Assembly: GCA_018398765.1 (NCBI GenBank)
Contig: JAHBMJ010000857.1
Span: 15,013 to 31,290, forward strand
DNA from: Chromera velia
Taxonomy: Eukaryota; Sar; Chromeraceae
Length of the DNA stretch: 16,278 bases
Direction of reading: 5' to 3'
Positions 8,858-16,278 of this stretch are shown piece by piece. The first letter of the stretch is position 1. The number at the start of each line of letters is the position of its first letter. The notes beneath the pieces are model-generated. The model worked only from the letters and a program-made list of their open reading frames with translations, was not told the origin of the DNA and ran no database searches. A program made the position numbers and the translations under genes.

Positions 8858-8930
8858 GTGCGTGTGTCTGTGCGCACACGCGCGCGCGTGTGTGTGTGTG
8901 TGTCCTTGTGCCTGTCTGTGTGTGTGCGTG
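8818..8930 (+). repeat. (CT)n then CG/GT alternating microsatellite
   Basis: A perfect CT run (about 8818-8849) passes into GTGCGCACACGCGCGCGCGT and then (GT)n. The CG-rich centre (about 8870-8888) is self-complementary. Confidence 0.95.
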
Positions 8931-9310
8931 TATCCGTGCTAGTGTCCTCGCTTTCCCCGCTTTTCTCATCCTGATAGTGCACAGACGGGCGAGAGCAGAA
9001 AAGAACAAATGACGCCGCTAGGGGCAAAGACAAGACAGGAGCTGCAGTGTTCTCTACCCAATCCCTTCTCTGACCGAACGACGCGATCCTCTGTCTTTGA
9101 AGTCTCACGTCGATCTTTCGTCCTCTACGGTAACGCCACCTTGCTTTCTCTTCATTGATTATCTTTGTTGCCCTCATGATGTTTTAGTATTTATCTTTTC
9201 TGTCGTCATTTCTTTTATTTTTCTCATTCTATGTCTGCCTGTCGATCTGCCGCTTTGTCTGCCTCAATGCCGCCAGAACGATAGAGACTGTATGACACAG
9301 GGGAGCGATG

Positions 9311-9352
9311 TCCATCCATCCACCCATCCATCCATCCATCCAATGCATCCAT
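9311..9352 (+). repeat. (CATC)n microsatellite
   Basis: CCATCCATCCACCCATCCAT-type run. Confidence 0.95.
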
Positions 9353-9535
9353 CTGGCAACGGTGCACATGCAGAAAGAAGGTGGCGTGGTCTTCTCCTTC
9401 TTGATGACGTAGGTGCTTGCTGAAGAAAGACTGCCCTAGATCGCCCTCTATTCACTATCGTTCTCAGTCTGCCGATTCGCAGTCCCTCCGTCCAACCGTC
9501 TCTGGTTGTCTGCATGTCACAAATCCCTCGATCAT

Positions 9536-9574
9536 CTCTCTCCCTCCTTCCTCTCCTCTTCTCTCTCTCTCTCC

Positions 9575-9605
<31 letters not shown>

Positions 9606-9610
9606 CGTAC
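9536..9610 (+). repeat. (CT)n(GT)n compound microsatellite
   Basis: A CT run with occasional CC interruptions changes directly into a GT run near 9588. Confidence 0.95.
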
Positions 9611-9689
9611 GTGTATATGTTCTTGCGTGAGTGAGGTGTGTGCCCGTCTGAATTTCGGTTCCAACCCCCCACCCGACCCCCAAACCCCC

Positions 9690-9781
9690 CTGCATGTCCA
9701 TGCAAAGCATGCATCAATTCATGCAAATCCCTCCCACGTCTCGATCGATCGATCATCAATCGATGCATCGATGCATGCAGG
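9690..9781. repeat. TGCATGCA / ATCGATCG palindromic cluster
   Basis: Dense overlapping palindromes (CATGCATG, CGATCGATCG, ATCGATGCATCGATGCATGC). Similar TGCATGCATGCA motifs recur at 10799-10810 and 13212-13226. Confidence 0.85.
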
Positions 9782-10044
9782 GTCACCGTCCTTCCGATCT
9801 GCATGATCGATTCGATTCAATCAACGCGTCTTCTGGCCATTTACCCGCGGGAGAATCCAAAGAAGGCAGAAGGCCGGGCAGGTAGCCAGACAGGCAGGGA
9901 AATCTCTAAAGGGAGCGATTTGACAGTACCCCTCTCCATCTGCTTCCCTCTGTCTCTCTCAGCTGGCACCAACCCACACGCCCAAAGTTTTTTCTCCTGG
10001 ATTTACCCATCCTTCCAAAAGAATCCCCCCCTTCCCTCTCCAGA

Positions 10045-10796
10045 TCACACGAAAGAGAAGGAGCTCGAAGAGACACCCCCTCCTGCTACAGAACCCCCTC
10101 CTGACTGCGATGCAGAAGAAGACGACGACGAAGACGAAACCTCCCCTCCACCCCCCTGCACAACTCCCCCCCCCGTGGCGCCACTCTGTCCTGAGGAGGA
10201 ACCAGAAAGAGACATTGAAGAACCTGCCAAGACTGCTCCCAGTGGGGACCCCTGAGGACCTCCGACACTAGAAGTCATCTGAATGTCCTCTGAGCCTTGT
10301 TGGTGTGTCTCTCTCAGACTGCCCTGAGGGTCCTCCCGCAGACCGAAACGAGAATTTGGGAACACCCCAAACCGCAGAGAGGGACAGGGAGATAGAGACG
10401 AAGACGGCGGGTGGAAGTTCGATAGCTGTACATTTGTTGTCACGGCAAGCGGCATCTTCTCCTCTCCCTCCCCCTCTTCTTCTTCATCTTCCTTCTCCTC
10501 TCTCCTTCTCTCCACAGGATTCTCCACATAGATCACCTCTCCTTCTGCCCTGTCCCTGTCGCGGCTCCTACTTCTGCCTCGAGCTGCTGGTGCCAGAGAG
10601 AGACGACCGTCCCACGACCGACGGACGAAAGCAGCACCAGACTGCACCACACTTCCGAACCCAACCCCCCGCCTGTTGCTCTGCTGGCCGGGCGCATGAC
10701 CAGGAATTGTGTGGCTGAGAGAGTGCCGAGACGGGATGCATGGGGAGGTTGGAGACGCGAGTCCGCATGCAGGCCCAGAGCTGTGTGGGGGAGTTC
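10045..10796 (-). CDS. Proposed second exon of the VWA gene
   Basis: Open to a TGA at 10047-10045. The predicted ~250 residues are low-complexity and likely disordered: a GSVVQSGAAFVRRSWDGRLS segment, an SRSRDRDR stretch, an acidic Glu run, then a Gly/Ser-rich tail with serine runs. The first split codon joins in phase with exon 1 (G + GA). On the opposite strand the same bases give an acidic proline-rich frame (to 10255), which I judge less likely because it lacks a matching partner exon. The strand choice rests on phase compatibility and position downstream of exon 1. Confidence 0.5.
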
Positions 10797-12892
10797 CTGC
10801 ATGCATGCAACGCGATCGATGCAGCCAGGCATGCAGCTAGACAGACAGACAGGCAGAGAGACAGGAGTGGATCATGCAATCAAGATTGGATGACAGGATG
10901 GAGGGAATGAGTGATCGAGACGAAAGGATAATGTGAGACAAAAATTAAGAAGAGTCGGGTGGATAAATCGCAAGAAAACGAAAACGAAGGAAGCACAGAG
11001 CGCAAGAGATGAAATACGCTCCACTGGAGCGGGTCGCACGGACTTCTCGCAAAGACCTCCCGCTCCACTAGCTCATTGACTCAAGCAAGGAGGGAAATGC
11101 TTCGGTCGACTCCAAAACTTGGATTACAAAAACAGCGCCAGATCCAATTATTAATAAATAAATGCACGTTGAACATCCATTGACACTTGCATGCGGTTTC
11201 CATTCGACGAATCATTCAGAGTGCATGGAGACGGACGGACAGACAGACGATATGGTTTCTTTTCCTCCTTTTTCTTGATGAACACAACAGACAAAAAGAA
11301 AGAGAGCAACCACGACAAAAGAACATCACGACAACTCAGACAAAGTGGGCAGGGGGCCCGAAAGGTGAGAGTTAAGCGCCCCTTGCCTCTCCACCTCCCG
11401 ACAGACTTTCACGTGATCACTGGGTTCACACGTTAATCCCGGTTAGTCCTCTGCTGCTTCCACTCAAGACAAGAGAGAGAAAAAGAGGAAGAAGACAAGA
11501 AAATACGAAGAAAGAAAAACAAAAAGAAAATACTCATAGACAAACAAACAAACAAATAAACAGACAGACAGACAGACAGACAGACAGACCTGCAAACCCC
11601 GTTCGGACCGTGCCCTCATGATCCCCCCAGGCCGACGTCCTTGAAGGAGAGCGCAGAAGGAAACCCAGCCCAGTAGCTCGGCCAATCAGAGGAGGGTCGT
11701 TAATGTCGTTTCTGGGCACAGGAGGGGAGTCATTCAGGGTACCTTTGTCGTCCGCAGCCACTCGCACTGTCGGGTATTTGCCCCCTCTCAGCCAGTCTGA
11801 CGAGTAGTGCGGTGGAGTGGGTGGAACAGGAGGGCCGTCAGTCATCGGGTGGTCACTCTGAGGTGTTTGATGCTGCTGCTGCTGGGTGGTTGTTTGACAA
11901 TGTGGACGGTGGTCATTCTCAAAGGGGACACTGCGGCTTTGGTACGGATCGACAGAGGACGCGGTAGGGTTTGGGTCGAGCAACGGAAAGGACGGAACGG
12001 ACGGACGAGTCGTCATTCTGTTTCTTCTGACCATCCCAGGTGTCTCTTCCAGAGCTGCTCGGCCCCTGCGCAACAGCGTGGGCGCATCAGGCCGAAGGTG
12101 TCCTGCACGAGCTCCCGAGGAGGAGTCGGCGTTGACAAAGATCTTCAGAAGATTTCGAACTCCTTCGATGCCGGAAGTGACGTTGACCGCATTGAAGTGA
12201 CTGTCTAAGAGAGCAGTCGCGGCTCCTTGTTGGTGTTGATGGAGCGTGTTGGGGGATGTCTGTTGAGGTGGTGGGGGTGGCCTGGGAATGGGCAGTGGGA
12301 TTGGGGCGGTGGGAGGTCGTGGCGGGTGGAGAAAGTATTCGGCACCGTCGATGGTAATGAGAACGAAAAACCAGCCGAGTTCTTCTCTCTTCTTGACCAT
12401 TTCCTGTATCTCTTCTTTCCTGAAAAGGAAACTTCCGTTATCGTCGCCGTCTGTAAGCACCGCAAGGAGAATCAGGGGCCTGTCTTCAACAGACGGAGCA
12501 CCAAAGAGATTCTCACCATCGTCCTGAAGATTCGTGTCGATCGCTGTGATGGTCTTTCCTATTGCGTCGTACAAGTACGTCTGGCCAATATACTGCTGTG
12601 AGTCTTCAAGGAGGTTTTCGACCTCTCTGATGGGCCTTCGGTTCAACACGCTTTTGATTCGTTGGTTGAAATGGATAACGGAAACTGTTGTAAAGTCCTC
12701 CGAGTCTCCACTCGAGTCCTTCTGTTTGTGCTCAGACAAAAGCTGGTTGAACCCGTCTACCATCTGTTTGTCGTGCTTGGCCATACTGCAAGAGACATCG
12801 ATCAGCATGACGATGTCTACACCGCGATTGCCACATTCCTGAGGAGGCACAACAGCGTGCTCTTCGGGAACAGAGCTGGAGGCAGTATCCAT
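10045..12892 (-). CDS. VWA (von Willebrand factor A) domain protein, two-exon model
   Basis: VWA domains bind a divalent metal through a MIDAS site and mediate protein-protein contacts. The start is the ATG at 12892-12890, since the frame further upstream has no ATG. Exon 1 runs 12892 to 11590. The DxSxS motif is at residues 32-36 (DVSCS) within VDIVMLIDVSCSM. A Thr of the MIDAS is at about 105 (QTYLYDAIGKTI), and the TDGDD motif is at 147-151. WFFVLITIDGA lies near 174-184, and the domain ends with GVRNLLKIFVNA. The pattern of DAIGKTI, TDGDDNGS and GWFF resembles compact bacterial-type VWA proteins. A proline-rich insertion (about residues 189-222, PIPLPIPRPPPPPQQ) interrupts the domain after the GWFF strand. 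The remainder is disordered, Pro/Gln/Ser-rich. The frame continues to a TGA at 11536 through a GTCT repeat (LSVCLSVCL). I prefer a donor at TTTGCAG/GTCTGT (11590/11589) joined to an acceptor at 10797 (GCATGCAG). Phase is conserved (1/1), giving 684 residues. The alternative is a 452-residue single-exon protein. No signal peptide or membrane segment seen; target unknown. Confidence 0.75.
10797..11589 (-). other. Proposed intron of the VWA gene
   Basis: 793 bases, GT-AG. On the coding strand it starts directly with (GTCT)n followed by (TTTG)n (11589-11541) and ends in TGCATGCATGCAG. No protein-like exon is apparent inside. The donor GTCTGT has C at +3. Confidence 0.5.
11541..11589 (+). repeat. 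(CAAA)n(CAGA)n compound microsatellite
   Basis: CAAACAAACAAACAAATAAA followed by CAGACAGA units. It abuts the proposed VWA exon boundary. Confidence 0.95.
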
Positions 12893-13633
12893 ATCGCACT
12901 TCTTTTGCGGTATTAATCGTGAGTCAAGACTGAAAACGATCGACGGAGACAGTATTAATACACAAGTTCCTCCCGTTTCTTTCAGAGCACTATCCACGCA
13001 GGGCTACTCTGCCTTGCTGTGAAGTTCCTGTGAACTTCCTGGTGTGTCTCAACGTTGATTGATTGACCAGGATGGAAGGCTGTCCACCTCTGTCAAAGGC
13101 TCTGAGGTCTGTCAGAAAATGTCTGAAAGCCGCTTGTCAATGTTTGTTCGCGAATTCGAAATCTGCGCGATGACCCTGCAACACGAGCGCCATCGAGCGC
13201 CCGCTCATGCAGCTGCATGCATGCATGGGGCCCTCGCGCGGACGATGCGCGGACGAAAAGAAAGTCACGCGCGTTGTTGTTGACGAAAAGTTCGTCTTTT
13301 CGACCATGCAATTAAAAAAAAAAAAAATTAAGCAGTCGGAAGACCGTTTGCTGTACTTGACATTCCTTGATTCCTGCCAGTGCTGCCACTGCATAGGGCC
13401 GTCGTTGGTTCGACCGCACCGACCTTTTGATAGCTGGGAAAGCCTCAGGCAGGCTTCTATGTAGAGAGGGATCCCTGCGGTCGGCCGTGGATTTTTGAAG
13501 TACAAATTGCGTTTTTCTTACCCACCCACAGGATTACAGCACTCCCGCCACGCTGTTTACTTGCGAAGCGCGGGAGACCAGTGGTCTTTCCTGTCATTTG
13601 AGCGACCGTTTGTGCGCACACGCGAGAAGCCTG
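12893..13633. promoter_or_regulatory. 741-bp divergent intergenic region (candidate shared promoter)
   Basis: It lies head-to-head between the VWA gene (-) and the thylakoid TPM gene (+), so it must contain the 5' UTRs and promoters of both unless further 5' exons exist. Visible structure: a perfect 7-bp inverted repeat GAAGTTC-CTGT-GAACTTC at 13021-13038; another CGAAAAG-TTCGT-CTTTTCG at 13284-13302; a TGCATGCATGCATG cluster at 13212-13226; and an A13 run within AATTA...ATTAA near 13315-13327. No TATA box or conserved element is claimed. Confidence 0.45.
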
Positions 13634-14552
13634 ATGAGGCCACATCCTGCTGTCATCCTTTTTCTGGTAGCCGCGCTCTCAGTGAGCTCAACGGCGGGGA
13701 GACGCAGTTCGCTTTTCTTCATCGTCAGTCTGACTGACTGCATATACACACGCATAGATGTCGCCTGCATGTCCCTCACGCAGACTACCATGATCAGTTT
13801 GTTGCCCACTTAATCACTCACCGCAAAAAAGCACAGACAGGGTGGTTTCTGTTCTGTTCATGATGGGTCGCTCGTAGGCTACAGCAGGGTCCCGCCTCTC
13901 TCGTGTGAGTTTGTGTGTGTGTGTGTGTGTGTGTGTGCGTTCAGGGTCTGGTCCTGCCTGATGAAGATCGCCGTCGCGCAAGCAGACTTGCCCCTTTGTC
14001 TGCTCGAGAAGAGGCATCGGAAGGGACAGGAGCCGAGGAGACAGGGGACATAGCGACGAGACGGGGAATTTTTCGGAGACTAGCTCTGGGGTCAGTTGCC
14101 GTCTCCTCAGGGGTGGCGTTCTCCTCTGCCGTCGGAACGAAAGAGGGAATGCCGGGGCCCTTCTCTCTTCTGACACCCACCCCAGAGGAAGCACAGGCAC
14201 GGCCGCAGCCTGTGAACAGGCCCGACTTGCTGCCCAAGGGCCCGAAGCGGAAAGTGATAGACATCGTGGGGGTCAGTCAGTCAGGACTGGCTGAAAAGAA
14301 TGAAGAAGGAGAACAAGGGGCAACGAAAAGTGATATCAGATACAGGAGAGAAGGACAAGCATGAATGGCATCGCGAGTATTGCCGTTCCCCTTTCTGTCA
14401 GGCTCATGGGTAGATTGGCTTTCTTTTTTTCTTTGACATCAGCACTTTTTTTTCGTGCTTGACGTTCCTGTGTGTCTGTCTGTCTCTCCATGGTAGATTG
14501 GCTTTCTGTTCTTTGAAATAAGCATCCTTCCTTCATATCCGACGAGCGCAGT

Positions 14553-14605
<53 letters not shown>

Positions 14606-14627
14606 AAGAAAGAACGAAAGAAAGGAA

Positions 14628-14665
<38 letters not shown>

Positions 14666-15847
14666 ACGAAGGAAAGGAAGAAAAAAAGAAAGAAAGAAAG
14701 AAACGAACGAACGAACGAACGAACGAACGAAAGAAAGAAAGAAAGAAAGAAACGTAAGAAAGAAAGAAACGAACGAACGAACGAACGAACGAACGAAAGA
14801 AAGAAAGAAAGAAAGAAAGAAACGAACGAACGAACGAAAGAAAGAAAGAAACAAAGAAAGAAAGAAAGAAAGAAAGAAGGGAAGAAATGAACGAACGAAC
14901 GAATGAGAAAAACCGAGGGAAGAAACAAAGACAGAAAGAGAAGTCCACGCATCAACGAGCCTGCCTGTTTGATCGTTCACTTCATTTAATTGATTGCAGT
15001 ACCTGACCAGTGGGGAGGAGAAGAGGTTGGAGGAGTTGATTGACGACATTGAGAACGAGACGGGGTACAAACTCAGGATTTTGTGCCAGGATTACCCGGA
15101 GACCCCGGGGGGGGCGATCAAGGTCCGTCCAGTAGGAATTAAGGGACAGGCAGAAAAAGGGATGGAGACAGGAGGAGGCAGCAGACAACGATTGGGGCAG
15201 TCTCTTCCTTCCTCTAGAATGTCTTTATTCAAATGATCGATCGTCGCTCTTGTCTAAGCCAATTGTGCGCTAGATCAGGCCACACAAAAGAATGTGTGCT
15301 GATGCAGTCGTCGTGTCAAATGTGGATGCGTTCATCAGCAGCGCAAGTTGGACTTGAACGATGTTTCACTCTTTTTTATTCGTCATTGAAGCAGGGCGGT
15401 TCCTCGGTTCATTGCTGACTCCTTTTGTTTGCTTTTCTTTTCTTCGCAGGACTATTGGGGCGTCGACAAGAAGACCATCGTGCTTGTGTGCGACAAATCG
15501 TTTGGAGGCAAGTCACTCACTCAGGCAGGGAGGAGGGGGGGCACAAGAACAGAGAGAGACTGACAGTTTGATAGAGAAAGGAAAGGAACGATGAATCTCC
15601 TTTTCACGCCGTCTTTGTGTTTGTCTGTCTCTCTCCTCGCCACCTCCATTCTCTTTGGTGCGTCCGTGCATGTGCAAGAGTTAAGAACGGAAGGAAGAGA
15701 AAGCCGCACAGGCCCTCCCTGCATGCCCCCCCGGGTTCTCCCAATGCGGTCGGCTGTCTCCTTCCACACATCGGAGACTCCACTCACTCAACTTCCCTTT
15801 ACCGCAATCGAACGCTTTCACTCTGTCTGCCTTGCCATGGCATGACT

Positions 15848-15919
<72 letters not shown>

Positions 15920-16019
15920 CAGGGAATTTGTTGAATTTCAACGTGGGGGAGGACGACGATCTCCGGGTCAAGGTCACGAACCAGTTCTGGACACGTCTGG
16001 CCAACAAATACGGAAACAA
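13634..16019 (+). CDS. Thylakoid-lumen TPM-domain protein (15 kDa lumenal protein type), 3' partial
   Basis: A plastid protein of the TPM (TLP18.3/Psb32-like) superfamily, closest in my judgement to the plant 'thylakoid lumenal 15.0 kDa protein 2' group, whose exact role is unclear; related TLP18.3 acts in photosystem II repair. Five exons: 13634-13723, 13945-14271, 15000-15122, 15450-15507 and 15923-16019, giving about 231 residues before the window ends. Residues 1-30 form an ER-type signal ([19 protein letters not shown]). Residues 31-68 are Arg/Ser/Glu-rich. Residues 69-95 ([19 protein letters not shown]) carry a twin arginine plus hydrophobic core, a likely Tat-type lumen signal. RPDLLPKG follows at 122-129. 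The TPM domain runs from about 135: [75 protein letters not shown] and [13 protein letters not shown]. The family normally continues with an aromatic-rich end, so one more exon is expected downstream. Start chosen because the ATG opens the signal peptide. Exon 1 could end earlier at 13681 (TCA/GTGAGC, also in phase). Confidence 0.85.
13724..13944 (+). other. Intron 1 of the TPM gene
   Basis: Starts GTCAGTCTGACTGACTG and ends in a (GT)n run plus CGTTCAG. Phase 0. The 5' end is less certain than the 3' end, because exon 1 cannot be checked against the conserved domain. Confidence 0.6.
13912..13938 (+). repeat. (GT)n microsatellite at a splice acceptor
   Basis: Nearly perfect TG run that stops 6 bases before the exon 2 boundary. 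Confidence 0.95.
14272..14999 (+). other. Intron 2 of the TPM gene
   Basis: 728 bases, GT-AG, phase 0. The donor is GTCAGTCAGTCAGG and the acceptor is TTTAATTGATTGCAG. The flanking residues VIDIVG / YLTSGEE join without gap in the conserved domain, which fixes the junction. It contains the long purine repeat and a repeated phrase GGTAGATTGGCTTTCT (14409-14424 and 14493-14508). Confidence 0.85.
14551..14936 (+). repeat. (GA)n / (GAAA)n / (GAAC)n compound purine repeat
   Basis: About 380 bases. A GA run (about 14555-14601) is followed by GAAA units, interrupted by blocks of GAAC units (about 14702-14728, 14769-14797, 14821-14836 and 14889-14901). The first two mixed blocks look like duplicated higher-order units separated by about 67 bases. 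Strongly purine-biased on the transcribed-sense strand. Confidence 0.95.
15123..15449 (+). other. Intron 3 of the TPM gene
   Basis: 327 bases, GT-AG, phase 0. The donor is GTCCGT and the acceptor is TTTTCTTTTCTTCGCAG. The junction PGGAIK / DYWGVD is fixed by the conserved domain. Confidence 0.85.
15508..15922 (+). other. Intron 4 of the TPM gene, apparent GC-AG intron
   Basis: 415 bases, phase 1. The exon ends TTTGGAG and the intron starts GCAAGT. It ends in a long GT/CG/GT run plus GCAG. Only this junction keeps KSFGG / NLLNFNVG in frame. The nearby GT (GGCAA/GTCACT) would shift the frame and destroy LLNFNVG. Confidence 0.8.
15851..15920 (+). repeat. (GT)n(CG)n(GT)n microsatellite at a splice acceptor
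   Basis: About 70 bases of alternating purine-pyrimidine sequence directly abutting the exon 5 acceptor CAG. It stands where a polypyrimidine tract would normally be. Confidence 0.95.
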
Positions 16020-16278
16020 GTCAGCATGGACGCGGCCTGCGTGGACTCGCGTTCGCGTGTTTGTGTGCGTGTGGGCGCGTGTGTCTGGGGTTTTTTGTGT
16101 CTGCGCGCGTGCGTGTAAATGTATGAAGAGAAGGGTCAAAAGACACGCATATGATCTGCATGACACACTGAGATAGACATAGAGATAAAAAGAACTCGGA
16201 CAGGATTACCGGAGAGAGAAAAAGAAAGATAGAAAGATAGAAGGACAGACCGAAAGAAAGAAAGAGAGAAGGGGGGGG
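16020..16278 (+). other. Intron 5 of the TPM gene, incomplete
   Basis: Begins GTCAGC after GGAAACAA (phase 2). The frame beyond is repeat-derived (GTGCGTGT-rich, then GAAA-rich near 16220-16278) and does not match the family's expected continuation. The last exon should therefore lie outside the window. Confidence 0.65.

Larger units (their letters stand above)
8931..10044. other. Microsatellite-rich spacer, no supported gene
   Basis: Includes (CATC)n at 9311-9352, (CT)n(GT)n at 9536-9610, and TGCA/ATCG palindromic runs at 9690-9780. ORFs here are repeat translations. The region lies downstream of the 3' end of the minus-strand VWA gene. Confidence 0.5.

Noticed and set aside
9638-10255. Plus-strand acidic, proline-rich ORF ending at 10255
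   Set aside because: It overlaps the minus-strand frame that joins in phase to the VWA exon. Its N-terminal half is repeat translation and no partner exon was found. It remains a weak alternative.
13021-13038. Possible heat-shock element (GAA/TTC inverted units)
   Set aside because: The GAA and TTC units are separated by one base, not the two required, so the spacing is wrong.
13405-13425. GGTTCGACC, a B-box-like motif
   Set aside because: No matching stem or cloverleaf is present, so it is not a tRNA gene.
14551-14936. CRISPR-like array suggested by regularly alternating blocks
   Set aside because: The units are tetranucleotide microsatellites with no unique spacers, and the DNA is eukaryotic.
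14336-15070. Minus-strand 244-aa ORF of FFLSF/VRSF repeats
   Set aside because: Translation of the GAAA/GAAC microsatellite inside intron 2, overlapping the start of exon 3 on the opposite strand. Not a protein gene.

Overview
This is nuclear DNA from a eukaryote. The genes are split by introns, the spacers are full of microsatellites (GT, CT, GACA, GAAT, GAAA and TGCA types), and there are no bacterial operons or ribosome-binding sites. The best recognised gene (right end, + strand) encodes a TPM-domain protein of the plant/algal thylakoid-lumen 15 kDa type. It has an ER-type signal peptide, then an Arg/Ser-rich stretch, then a twin-arginine hydrophobic segment. That order fits delivery to the thylakoid lumen of a complex (secondary or higher) plastid, so the source is probably a photosynthetic alga with such a plastid. 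A chromerid-like alveolate is my guess from the overall style, not something the sequence proves.

Layout. (1) 1-277: likely intron or upstream sequence. 278-1440 (+): large terminal exon of an unrecognised, partly low-complexity protein. (2) 1441-6245: repeat-rich spacer. It carries a ~226-bp second copy of part of that exon (4168-4393, about 95% identical, frame kept), a 35-bp third fragment (2647-2681), a 21-bp dispersed repeat, a ~46-bp minisatellite (5101-5270) and weak candidate exons. (3) 6246-6584: weak hypothetical ORF. (4) About 6850-8800: an AT-rich island without the surrounding microsatellites, holding a Cys-rich ORF; it looks foreign or like an old insertion. (5) 8818-10044: microsatellite-rich spacer. 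(6) 10045-12892 (-): a von Willebrand factor A (VWA) protein with an intact MIDAS, modelled as two phase-compatible exons. (7) 12893-13633: 741-bp divergent intergenic region. (8) 13634-16019 (+): five exons of the thylakoid-lumen TPM gene, running off the 3' edge of the window.

No shared pathway is visible between the VWA gene and the TPM gene beyond their head-to-head arrangement. The most unusual features are at the splice sites. All five GT donors that I could place have C at +3, several introns begin or end directly in microsatellite sequence, and one intron appears to be GC-AG.
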